A stretch of DNA of 22,818 nt, from the NCBI GenBank assembly GCA_964412845.1, contig CAYPQM010000111.1, forward strand, positions 1-22,818. The letters are read 5' to 3'. Below are positions 15,025-21,175 of the stretch, piece by piece. The notes under the pieces were generated by a model, which saw only the letters and a program-made list of their open reading frames with translations, searched no databases and had not been told where the DNA came from. Source of the DNA: JAWWPY01 sp964412845. Its GTDB lineage: Bacteria > Actinomycetota > Actinomycetes > Streptosporangiales > Streptosporangiaceae. A program made the position numbers and the translations under genes. The stretch's first letter is position 1. Every line of letters starts with the position of its first letter.

Positions 15025-15642
15025 GTGCCGCGCCGTCTTGTCAGCATCACCCTCGACAACCTTGGCGACCTGCCGCATCGCTGCCGTCGCTGCGTGTTCT
15101 GGGAACTCGATCCGGTCAGTCACGCCCGGGCCCAGGAAGTGGGTGATCCGGCCCTGGAGAAAGAGGCGTGGATCTCCTCCACCCTGCTGGAGTGGGGAAG
15201 CTGCGGCAAGATCGTTTATGTGGACGGGGCGCCGGCCGGATATGTCCTGTACGCGCCGCCCATGTATATCCCGCGGTCAGTCGCCTTCCCGACCAGCCCG
15301 GTCAGTGCGGACGCGGTCCTGCTGATGACCGCGCACGTTCTCGGCGAATTCGCTGGTGGAGGACTGGGCCGGATGCTGGTGCAGGGCGTGGCCAAGGACT
15401 TGACCCGGCGCGGCGTCAAGGCTATCGAGGCGTTCGGCGACTTGCGCTCCGAAGGCCTGTCCTGCGTGATGCCCGCCGACTACCTGCTGGCGGTGGGGTT
15501 CAAGACGGTCCGGCCGCACCTGCACTATCCGCGGCTCAGGCTGGAGCTCAAGACCGCCGTGTCGTGGCGCGAGGACGTCGAGGTGGCCCTGGAGCGGCTG
15601 CTCGGCTCGATGAGCCCCGAGCGGGCCCTGCGCCTCGCGTAG
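15025..15642 (+). CDS. GNAT family N-acetyltransferase
   Basis: A 205-residue acetyltransferase of unknown substrate. It begins PRRLVSITLDNLGDLPHRCR with a Cys-x2-Cys pair (CRRCVFWELDP), continues with the substrate-side region WISSTLLEWGSCGKIVYVDG, and has the acetyl-CoA loop as EFAGGGLGRMLVQGVAKDL, followed by GVKAIEAFG. The C-terminal third contains MPADYLLAVGFKTVRPHLHYPRLRLEL. I chose GTG 15025, preceded by AGGGG (15015-15019); GTG 15019 is also possible, and the frame is open further upstream into the aminotransferase promoter region. Related genes sit near parB in other actinomycetes, so this is part of the conserved origin neighbourhood. The conserved CRRCVFW motif is more specific than the general GNAT fold, yet no function is known to me. 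Confidence 0.85.
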   Translation: MPRRLVSITLDNLGDLPHRCRRCVFWELDPVSHARAQEVGDPALEKEAWISSTLLEWGSCGKIVYVDGAPAGYVLYAPPMYIPRSVAFPTSPVSADAVLLMTAHVLGEFAGGGLGRMLVQGVAKDLTRRGVKAIEAFGDLRSEGLSCVMPADYLLAVGFKTVRPHLHYPRLRLELKTAVSWREDVEVALERLLGSMSPERALRLA

Positions 15643-15703
15643 GGCGTGTCGCCCAGGCAGCGCAGGCCACGTCAGGGCGGTCGGCAGGGCCAGGTTCTTT
15701 GCG

Positions 15704-16270
15704 TTAGGTAGCGAAGTTTTCATGCAGCAGCAACAGCGCGAATGCGGCGACCGTCGCGTCATCCGTGATGGATCCGTCCCGGATCATCTCCCGGAATCGG
15801 GCCCGGGAGACCCAGGCCTGCTGCATGTCCTGTTCCTCGGCCTCGCGCTGCGGGGGGCCGGCTGTCAGCCCGGTCGCCAGGAACGCGTGAAAGCCCTGGC
15901 TGCTCAGGCCATGTGCGCTGTGCAGGAAACCCAGGAGGATCAGCTGGCGGGCGGTGAGCCCCGTTTCCTGGATCAGCTCAAGCCGGGCCAGCTCCTCGGG
16001 ATCCCCGGTACCCCGGCCGGGGAAGGCACCCTGTGGGAACGCCCACGATCGGCGTCCCACCGGGTACCGGTACTCCTCGACCAGGCAGAACCTGTCCCGG
16101 TCGGCCGGGATGACGAGCGCGAAGTCAGGCTTGTCCACCACCGCGTAGCTGCCCCGGCTGCCGTCCCGGCGCTCGATTTGATCCTGCCGCAGCACCATCC
16201 AGGCGTCCTCGTAGACGAGGCTGGAGGAGAGGGTGCGGATGTCAGGCTCGCTAATGTGCGTGTCGGGCAC
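15704..16270 (-). CDS. NUDIX hydrolase family protein with degenerate Nudix box
   Basis: Nudix proteins hydrolyse nucleoside diphosphates linked to other groups (for example ADP-ribose). The 188-residue product from GTG 16270 (AGGAG just upstream) has the fold's features: SYAVVDKPDFALVIPADRDR, VEEYRYPVGRRSWAFPQG, the Nudix helix region DPEELARLELIQETGLTARQ, and FHSAHG-like loops as LGFLHSAHGLSSQGFHAFLAT. Aligned to the canonical box (G-x5-E-x7-R-E-U-x-E-E-x-G-U), the first E is G89, R is L97, and the second metal-binding E is Q101, whereas E98, E102 and G104 are kept. Activity may be altered. It follows trxA on the same strand after 52 bp, possibly sharing the trxB transcript. It converges with the GNAT gene. 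Confidence 0.87.
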   Translation of the reverse strand: MPDTHISEPDIRTLSSSLVYEDAWMVLRQDQIERRDGSRGSYAVVDKPDFALVIPADRDRFCLVEEYRYPVGRRSWAFPQGAFPGRGTGDPEELARLELIQETGLTARQLILLGFLHSAHGLSSQGFHAFLATGLTAGPPQREAEEQDMQQAWVSRARFREMIRDGSITDDATVAAFALLLLHENFAT

Positions 16271-16322
16271 TAAGGCTCCTGATCCTCGCGGCTATCGGCC
16301 AGCCCATGGCGGCCCGGCGACC

Positions 16323-16646
16323 TCAGATGAAGTCGGCGATTTCGCGGAGCAGGGCGGACTTGGACTTGGCCCCGACGACCTGCTTGACGACCTCGCCACC
16401 GGAGAACACGTTCAGGGTCGGGATGAGCATGATCCCGTACTTCTGCGCCGTCTGCGGGTTCTCCTCGATGTTGAGCTTGACCACGTCGATCTTATCGGCG
16501 TGCTCCTTGGCGATCTCCTCAAGCACCGGAGCGACCTGCTTGCACGGCCCGCACCACTCGGCCCAGTAGTCCACGATGACCGGCTTGGAATTCTTCAGCA
16601 CGTCGGCCTCGAAGCTGTCATCGGTCACGATCTTGGTTGCACCCAC
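16323..16646 (-). CDS. trxA: Thioredoxin
   Basis: A 107-residue cytoplasmic dithiol reductase that passes electrons from thioredoxin reductase to ribonucleotide reductase, methionine sulfoxide reductase and other proteins. The active site WCGPC is at 31-35, cis-proline is P76 in GIMLIPTLNV, and the C terminus carries the usual VVGAKSKSALLREIADF helix. The start is GTG 16646 with AGGAAAG about eight bases upstream. It is 40 bp downstream of trxB on the same strand, so the two form a trxBA operon, probably driven by the SigR-type promoter in front of trxB. Confidence 0.97.
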   Translation of the reverse strand: MGATKIVTDDSFEADVLKNSKPVIVDYWAEWCGPCKQVAPVLEEIAKEHADKIDVVKLNIEENPQTAQKYGIMLIPTLNVFSGGEVVKQVVGAKSKSALLREIADFI

Positions 16647-16686
16647 AGTGGTACTTTCCTTTCCGGTTCTCTCGGGGCTTCAGGCT

Positions 16687-17619
16687 TCAGGACTCGTGGT
16701 CCGCGAGCCAGCGTTCGGCGTCCAGCGCGGCGGCACAACCTGTCCCAGCCGCCGTCACGGCCTGACGGTAGGTGTGATCCACGACATCACCCGCGGCGAA
16801 CACGCCATCGACGCCGGTGCGGGTCGAGGGCTGCTCAACGATCAGGTAACCCTCGTCGTCCATCGCCAGCTGGCCGGCGAACAGCTCGGTGCGCGGGTCG
16901 TGGCCGATAGCCACGAACATGCCCTGCACCGGCAGCGTGCTCTCCTCGCCGGTCTTCGTGTTACGCAGCCTGACGCCAGTGACCTTGGTCTCGCCCAGCA
17001 CCTCGATGACCTCGCTGTCCCAGCGGAAAGCCACCTTCGGGTTGGCGAACGCGCGATCCTGCATGATCTTCGACGCGCGCAGCGCATCCCGGCGGTGGAT
17101 CACCGTCACCGAGTTGGCGAACCGGGTCAGGAACGTCGCCTCCTCCAGGGCGGAGTCACCCCCGCCGACCACCGCGATGTCCTTCTCGCGGAAGAAGAAG
17201 CCGTCGCACGTCGCACACCAGGACACCCCGTGCCCGGACAGCCGCTTCTCACCATCGGCGGCGAGTTCCTTGTACCGCGAGCCAGTGGCGATGATCACGG
17301 TCCTGGCCAGGTAGGTGTCGCTGCCGGCGGTGATGACCTTGGGGTTGGCCTTGAGGTCCACCACCGTCACGTCATCGGTGACCAGCTCCGCACCGAACCG
17401 CTCGGCCTGCTTACGCATCCCGTCCATCAGGTCAGGGCCGATGACCCCGTCCGGGAAGCCCGGGAAGTTCTCGACGTCCGTCGTGTTCATCAGCGCGCCA
17501 CCGGCCGTGACAGAACCCTCGAACACCAGCGGGTTCAGCCGGGCCCGTGCGGCATAGACCGCCGCGGTGTATCCGGCCGGACCTGACCCGATAATGATGA
17601 CATCCCGAATGTCGGTCAC
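16687..17619 (-). CDS. trxB: Thioredoxin-disulfide reductase
   Basis: NADPH-dependent flavoenzyme that reduces thioredoxin. The 310 residues show the FAD-binding GSGPAGYTAAVYAARA (11-26), the redox-active CATC (135-138, in VSWCATCDGFFF), the NADPH-binding GGGDSALEEA (152-161) and a second FAD motif GVFAAGDVVDHTYRQAVTAAG near the end. This is the low-molecular-weight bacterial type; length is typical. GTG 17619 is the start, with a purine-rich GAGGAAAGGG upstream. A sequence matching SigR/SigH promoters lies at 17654-17681. Upstream on the same strand is the broken end of the anti-sigma gene, 100 bp away. Confidence 0.97.
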   Translation of the reverse strand: MTDIRDVIIIGSGPAGYTAAVYAARARLNPLVFEGSVTAGGALMNTTDVENFPGFPDGVIGPDLMDGMRKQAERFGAELVTDDVTVVDLKANPKVITAGSDTYLARTVIIATGSRYKELAADGEKRLSGHGVSWCATCDGFFFREKDIAVVGGGDSALEEATFLTRFANSVTVIHRRDALRASKIMQDRAFANPKVAFRWDSEVIEVLGETKVTGVRLRNTKTGEESTLPVQGMFVAIGHDPRTELFAGQLAMDDEGYLIVEQPSTRTGVDGVFAAGDVVDHTYRQAVTAAGTGCAAALDAERWLADHES

Positions 17620-17653
17620 GTCTGCATGCCCTTTCCTCGACTTGCACCGGCGT

Positions 17654-17681
17654 CAACCGATACTAGGGCGCGGAGATTCCC
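17654..17681 (-). promoter_or_regulatory. Putative SigR/SigH-type (thiol-stress) promoter for trxBA
   Basis: On the minus strand GGGAAT (17681-17676) and GTTG (17657-17654) are separated by exactly 18 bases. This is the known consensus for the actinobacterial disulfide-stress sigma factors SigR (Streptomyces) and SigH (Mycobacterium), which control trxBA in those organisms. The -10 end is 34 bases from the trxB start codon, a sensible leader length. Confidence 0.8.
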
Positions 17682-17719
17682 GCGGTCAGCAGCCACGCGA
17701 GCCTAGGCCAGGGCGACGC

Positions 17720-17980
17720 TCAGCCGGAACCGGGAAGCCCCGTGTGGGTTATGACATCGCTGCGTGTGGCCGAGCACGCCGGGCCGACCACCCACACCTC
17801 GGCGGGCGCCTGCGCGGTGCGGCGCAGCACGATGATCGTGGCCGGTCGGCCGTTGTACCGGGCCACATCCACCAGTTGCGGCTGGTGTCCCCCGGCAATC
17901 CTGGCCACACAGGCCGTTAGCGCGGCGAGATTGCGCGGCTGCAGGATCTGCCTGCTCGGCACAGGTGCGGACGGGGTCTG
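17720..17980 (-). pseudogene. Detached C-terminal domain of the anti-sigma factor, after an in-frame stop
   Basis: Directly after the TAA at 17981-17983 the same reading frame stays open for 86 more codons. It encodes LAALTACVARIAGG, PQLVDVARYNGRPATIIVLR and APAEVWVVGPACSATRSDVI, which reads like a real, compact domain and resembles the outer C-terminal part of actinomycete zinc-finger anti-sigma proteins. A GTG at 17962 could serve as a restart and would give 80 residues, but I see no clear ribosome binding site. It may therefore be the lost end of the upstream gene, a readthrough extension, or a separate small protein. I mark it as a broken part, because the stop leaves no spacer and no shift of frame. 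Confidence 0.62.
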
Positions 17981-18607
17981 TTAGGCCGGCGCTGACAGCC
18001 GGGTGTCCGGCGCGTAGCGCGCCAGAGCCGCGGTGGCCTGCGCCGGGAGCCGCCCGGGCCGGTAGTCCGTGCCGCTGGCGATCAGCAGGAGGCCGCTGCT
18101 GCCGGTCGCGGAGCTGGCCTGCCCCTCGGACTGCGCCCCCGGGACCGCGCCGTGCGCCGGGGCCCCGGCGCTGGTCGAAGCTGGGCCCGATGACCCCGAC
18201 GCCAGGTGCGAGAGCAGGTAGCCGCCGCCTCCGGCCACCACGACGATGGCGGCGGCGTAGGCCAGGACCCGCTGGGCCACACCAGGCCTGCCCCATCGCG
18301 TGCGCTGGGGGCCGGTGTGCGGGCGCTCCGCAGCGGGTGAGGCCGCCGGCACAGTTGGCTGGGCGGCCTCGGCCGGCCGGCCGGCTGCCTCGGCGGCCAG
18401 GGCCGCCTCGATCCGGGTGGCAAGCTCGGGTGGCATCGCCGGCACAGATGTGAAGGCCAGCAGCGTGGGCACCTCGGCGAGCCCAGCGTCCAGCTCAGCG
18501 CAGCGGGCGCAGCCGGACAGGTGCGCGCGGATTCGGGCCGTCGCGCGCCTGTGGAGCAGCCCTTCCCGGCACATGGCCAGGGCCTCCGCGTCCACATGGC
18601 CTCTCAT
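17981..18607 (-). CDS. Zinc-finger anti-sigma factor (RsmA-like), cut by a premature stop
   Basis: Membrane-anchored regulator expected to hold the adjacent ECF sigma factor inactive. The 208 residues comprise an N-terminal anti-sigma domain with the zinc motif H29-x3-C33-x2-C36 (HLSGCARC), a Pro/Ala-rich linker, one membrane helix (about 112-134, VLAYAAAIVVVAGGGGYLL) and an outer segment ending RLSAPA. TAA at 17981-17983 then stops the frame, yet the frame continues for 86 meaningful codons, so an original length of about 295 residues is likely. The sigma-binding part is complete and should still work. The ATG overlaps the sigma-factor stop (18604-18607), showing translational coupling. The outer domain may sense a signal; its loss could alter release of the sigma factor. 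Confidence 0.85.
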   Translation of the reverse strand: MRGHVDAEALAMCREGLLHRRATARIRAHLSGCARCAELDAGLAEVPTLLAFTSVPAMPPELATRIEAALAAEAAGRPAEAAQPTVPAASPAAERPHTGPQRTRWGRPGVAQRVLAYAAAIVVVAGGGGYLLSHLASGSSGPASTSAGAPAHGAVPGAQSEGQASSATGSSGLLLIASGTDYRPGRLPAQATAALARYAPDTRLSAPA

Positions 18608-19326
18608 GCCTGGCTGTCACCCCCCTCCCCAGCTGAGACGCGCGGGCCACCCGGCTGGTTCCGGCCGGGCTGGGCCTGGGCGGCCTGGGTCGCGGCGCCA
18701 TGGTCGCCGCGCGGCGCCCCGCGAAGGTGCGCCAGCCGGGGGAGCAGCCGCGCGCGCCCTCTGGCACACCTGCTCTTCACGGTGCCGGTGGAGACTCCGA
18801 GCACCTCGGCCGCGTCAGCCACTGAGTAGCCGAGCATGTCGACGAGGACCAGCGCTGCGCGCTGCTCGTAGGCCAGCGTCCGCAGCGCCGCCAGCACGTC
18901 GAGCGACGTTTCCGTGTTCGCCGCATGGTCCGCGTGATGCGGGCCGGGCGCCCCGACCGCGAGGGCGTCCAGCGTGCGCTCGTCCATCCCGCTGGTGGCC
19001 GGCCGGGCCGCCTTGCGCCTCAGCCGGTCCAGGCAGGCATTGACGACAATGCGATGCAGCCACGTGGTCACTGCCGAGTCCCCACGGAAGTCGCCGGCCC
19101 GCCGGAACGCCGAGATCATCGCATCCTGGAGCGCGTCTGCCGCCTCGTCGGCATCGGCGAGCGTGCGCAGGGCTACCGCCCAGAGGCGGTCACGGTGGCG
19201 CAAGAACAGCAGGCCAAACGCATCCTTGTCTCCGCTGACGTGGCGGCGGAGCAGGTCACTGTCAGTGAGTCGCTGCTCAGGCGCCCCGCGCGGATCAGGC
19301 AGCGCCTGCCCGGACTGGCCGGGCAT
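18604..19326 (-). CDS. sigM: ECF RNA polymerase sigma factor (SigM-like)
   Basis: Alternative sigma factor of the extracytoplasmic-function class. In the 240-residue protein, region 2 spans about 22-105 (DAFGLLFLRHRDRLWAVALR, DALQDAMISAFRRAGDF, WLHRIVVNACLDRLRR) and region 4 about 143-200 (AALRTLAYEQRAALVLVDML, VLGVSTGTVKSRCARGRARL). The C-terminal 40 residues are a low-complexity Gln/Gly/Ala tail. It starts three bases after the pseudokinase stop and ends overlapping the anti-sigma start by four bases, so pseudokinase, sigma and anti-sigma are one translation unit. Position next to murJ and trxBA matches the actinobacterial sigM locus, the basis for the symbol. It may also drive its own operon, but I found no convincing SigM-type promoter. 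Confidence 0.9.
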   Translation of the reverse strand: MPGQSGQALPDPRGAPEQRLTDSDLLRRHVSGDKDAFGLLFLRHRDRLWAVALRTLADADEAADALQDAMISAFRRAGDFRGDSAVTTWLHRIVVNACLDRLRRKAARPATSGMDERTLDALAVGAPGPHHADHAANTETSLDVLAALRTLAYEQRAALVLVDMLGYSVADAAEVLGVSTGTVKSRCARGRARLLPRLAHLRGAPRGDHGAATQAAQAQPGRNQPGGPRVSAGEGGDSQA

Positions 19327-19329
19327 GGC

Positions 19330-20889
19330 TCAGCCCGATCCCCGCACGACGATGTTGTAGATCTGCGCCTCGAACTTGTTGCCTGACCCGGCGAGCGGTG
19401 GCAGTTTCGTGAACCAGATCAGCACATAGCGGCCGGTGGCTGAACTCTTCGTCCGGAACGTGTACGTCCCGCCGATATCCGTCGCCTTGGCCACTGTGGT
19501 GAAGGTGGACAGAGTGGACTTGGCCCGGGTGTTGTTGTTGCCGACCTCGACTGCGACATCGGCGCCGACGGCCTGGCCGAAGGTCACCTGCACCGAGCTC
19601 AGCTTCACCGACTTGCCCATGTCCAGGATCAGCCCCGTGCCTGGCTTGAGCCCGCCGAACACCGGGTTGCCGATGTAGAACTGCGTGTACCAGTCGGTGG
19701 CGGGATTCCCGTCAATCGCCAGCGCGGCGTGCTGGTCGTTCTCGTTCGAGGCGTCATTGCTGTAGACGTCGAACCCGTGCGCGCTGGCCGGCGTGAGCGG
19801 CGCTGCCGCGGCCCCGCCCGACGGATTGGCAGATTGGCTGCTGCCCGGGGCTCCTGGGGATGACGTGGCGGGGTGCCGCCCGAGGCTCCAGACGCCGATG
19901 GCAATGGCGACCAGGACGATCACGGCCACCACGGCGATCACGGCCCGGTTGGCCGCCGGCCGGCCGGGGCGCGGCCGCTGCTCCGGCCGCGGACGGCCGC
20001 CCGGCGGCTGGTCTCCCGGGCTCCAGTACTGCCGCTCGGGAGGCGGGCCGGACGGCATGTCTGGGCCGCCGTAGCTCGTGTTTCGCTGCGGCGCCGTGGC
20101 CGGTGCGGCGGGCGGCGGGGCGAGCGGGGCTGGAATCACCTCGGCCAGCGCATCAGCGAACAGCGCTGGCGTGGTGAGCGGCGGTCCCCGGCGGCGCTCC
20201 CGCTGGAACAGCGCCTGGCAGGTGACCTCGTCGATGGATGCGGGCACGCCCGCACAGACCTGGCGCGGGCTGCGTGGCCGTCCGTCGGCCATCGGAGCCG
20301 GCGGCAGTGTCGGGCTGTCCGGTCCTGGCCAATGGCAGGTCAGCGCCGCATAGAGGAGCATGGCGAGGCCGCGGGTGTCGGCGAGTGCCGGGTCATCGGC
20401 GGTGGCTCCGGACAGGGCCGCGTCGATGCCGAGACCGAGCACCTTCACGCCACCGCCGGGGGTCCAGCGCAGCGAATCGGTAGTCAGGCAGAGGTGAGCC
20501 AGTCCGGCCTCGTGCGCCACGGCGAGAGCCTCGGCTCCCTCGGCGACGATCTCGGCACCATGCGCCGGGTCGAGAGGGCCGTCAGCGAGCAGGTCATCGA
20601 GCGAGTCGCCGGCCACCCACTCCATCACGATGTAGGCATGGTCCCAGTCGTCTTCCACGTCGAAGACCTGTGCGAGGCGCGCGTCGGTGAGCCTGCTCGC
20701 CGAGCGTGCGGCGGTTATCACCTCGTGCAGGCGCGGGAAGCCCGGTGCGAAGGTGAGCACGGTGACCGGCCGGGCCAGCGTCTCGTCGATGGCCATCCAT
20801 GCGGCCCAGCCACTGCTGGCGTTGATTCGGTCCTCGAGCCGGTAACGACCACCAAGCCGGGTACCAGGTTCAGAAATGAAGGTGCTCAT
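19330..20889 (-). CDS. Membrane-anchored pseudokinase with discoidin-like outer domain
   Basis: A 519-residue protein with a Ser/Thr-kinase-like domain (about 14-250), a Pro/Arg-rich linker (255-313), one membrane helix (314-336, NRAVIAVVAVIVLVAIAIGVW) and an outer beta-rich domain (about 370-519) with AIDGNPATDWYTQ and LSSVQVTF, which resembles F5/8 type C (discoidin) carbohydrate-binding modules. The kinase fold is recognisable (YIVMEWVAGDSLDDLLADG, DTRGLAMLLYAALT), but the catalytic residues are gone: no ATP-binding lysine (VTVLTF), HRD replaced by AHLCLTTDSL, and DFG replaced by GLGID. It lies between murJ and sigM. In Mycobacterium tuberculosis the corresponding pseudokinase is fused to MurJ (MviN) and binds the FHA protein FhaA after PknB phosphorylation. 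Here it is separate, so a regulatory role for MurJ is inferred. Confidence 0.88.
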   Translation of the reverse strand: MSTFISEPGTRLGGRYRLEDRINASSGWAAWMAIDETLARPVTVLTFAPGFPRLHEVITAARSASRLTDARLAQVFDVEDDWDHAYIVMEWVAGDSLDDLLADGPLDPAHGAEIVAEGAEALAVAHEAGLAHLCLTTDSLRWTPGGGVKVLGLGIDAALSGATADDPALADTRGLAMLLYAALTCHWPGPDSPTLPPAPMADGRPRSPRQVCAGVPASIDEVTCQALFQRERRRGPPLTTPALFADALAEVIPAPLAPPPAAPATAPQRNTSYGGPDMPSGPPPERQYWSPGDQPPGGRPRPEQRPRPGRPAANRAVIAVVAVIVLVAIAIGVWSLGRHPATSSPGAPGSSQSANPSGGAAAAPLTPASAHGFDVYSNDASNENDQHAALAIDGNPATDWYTQFYIGNPVFGGLKPGTGLILDMGKSVKLSSVQVTFGQAVGADVAVEVGNNNTRAKSTLSTFTTVAKATDIGGTYTFRTKSSATGRYVLIWFTKLPPLAGSGNKFEAQIYNIVVRGSG

Positions 20890-21102
20890 AGCCTGCAGTC
20901 AAGAGCGGGGCGGGCTCTCGACCCTCCTTCCGAGCCCCCGTAGCCATCAGCGAGCGGAGTACGGAACCGTGCTGCTGGACACCATGCTAAGCGGCGCACG
21001 GCTCCGTGGCGCTGCCCCAGTACCCCTCGGCGGAAACCGTTACCAGCGAGTGACCCTGCTTGGAATGACGATAACCCGGTTCCTGCCTCAGCGGGGAGAT
21101 CT

Positions 21103-21128
21103 CTTGCCGCGCGCCGCGGCGCGGTAAG
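21103..21128 (-). terminator. Hairpin between murJ and the pseudokinase gene
   Basis: A 10-bp stem (CTTGCCGCGC / GCGCGGTAAG, one G-T pair) with a 6-base loop, about 50 bp past the murJ stop. No T-run follows, as is common for hairpin terminators in high-GC actinobacteria. It could attenuate transcription into the pseudokinase-sigM unit. The remaining spacer (20890-21175) shows nothing else that I can support. Confidence 0.4.
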
Positions 21129-21175
21129 ACCACTTGGCGGCATCAGGCACCTGACCTGCGCCGCAGGATTAACCG

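Noticed and set aside
20900..21175. SigM-type promoter (GGAAC-N16-CGTC) before the pseudokinase gene
   Set aside because: GGAAC and CGTC do occur on the minus strand, but they are only about seven to eight bases apart, which is too close for an ECF promoter.
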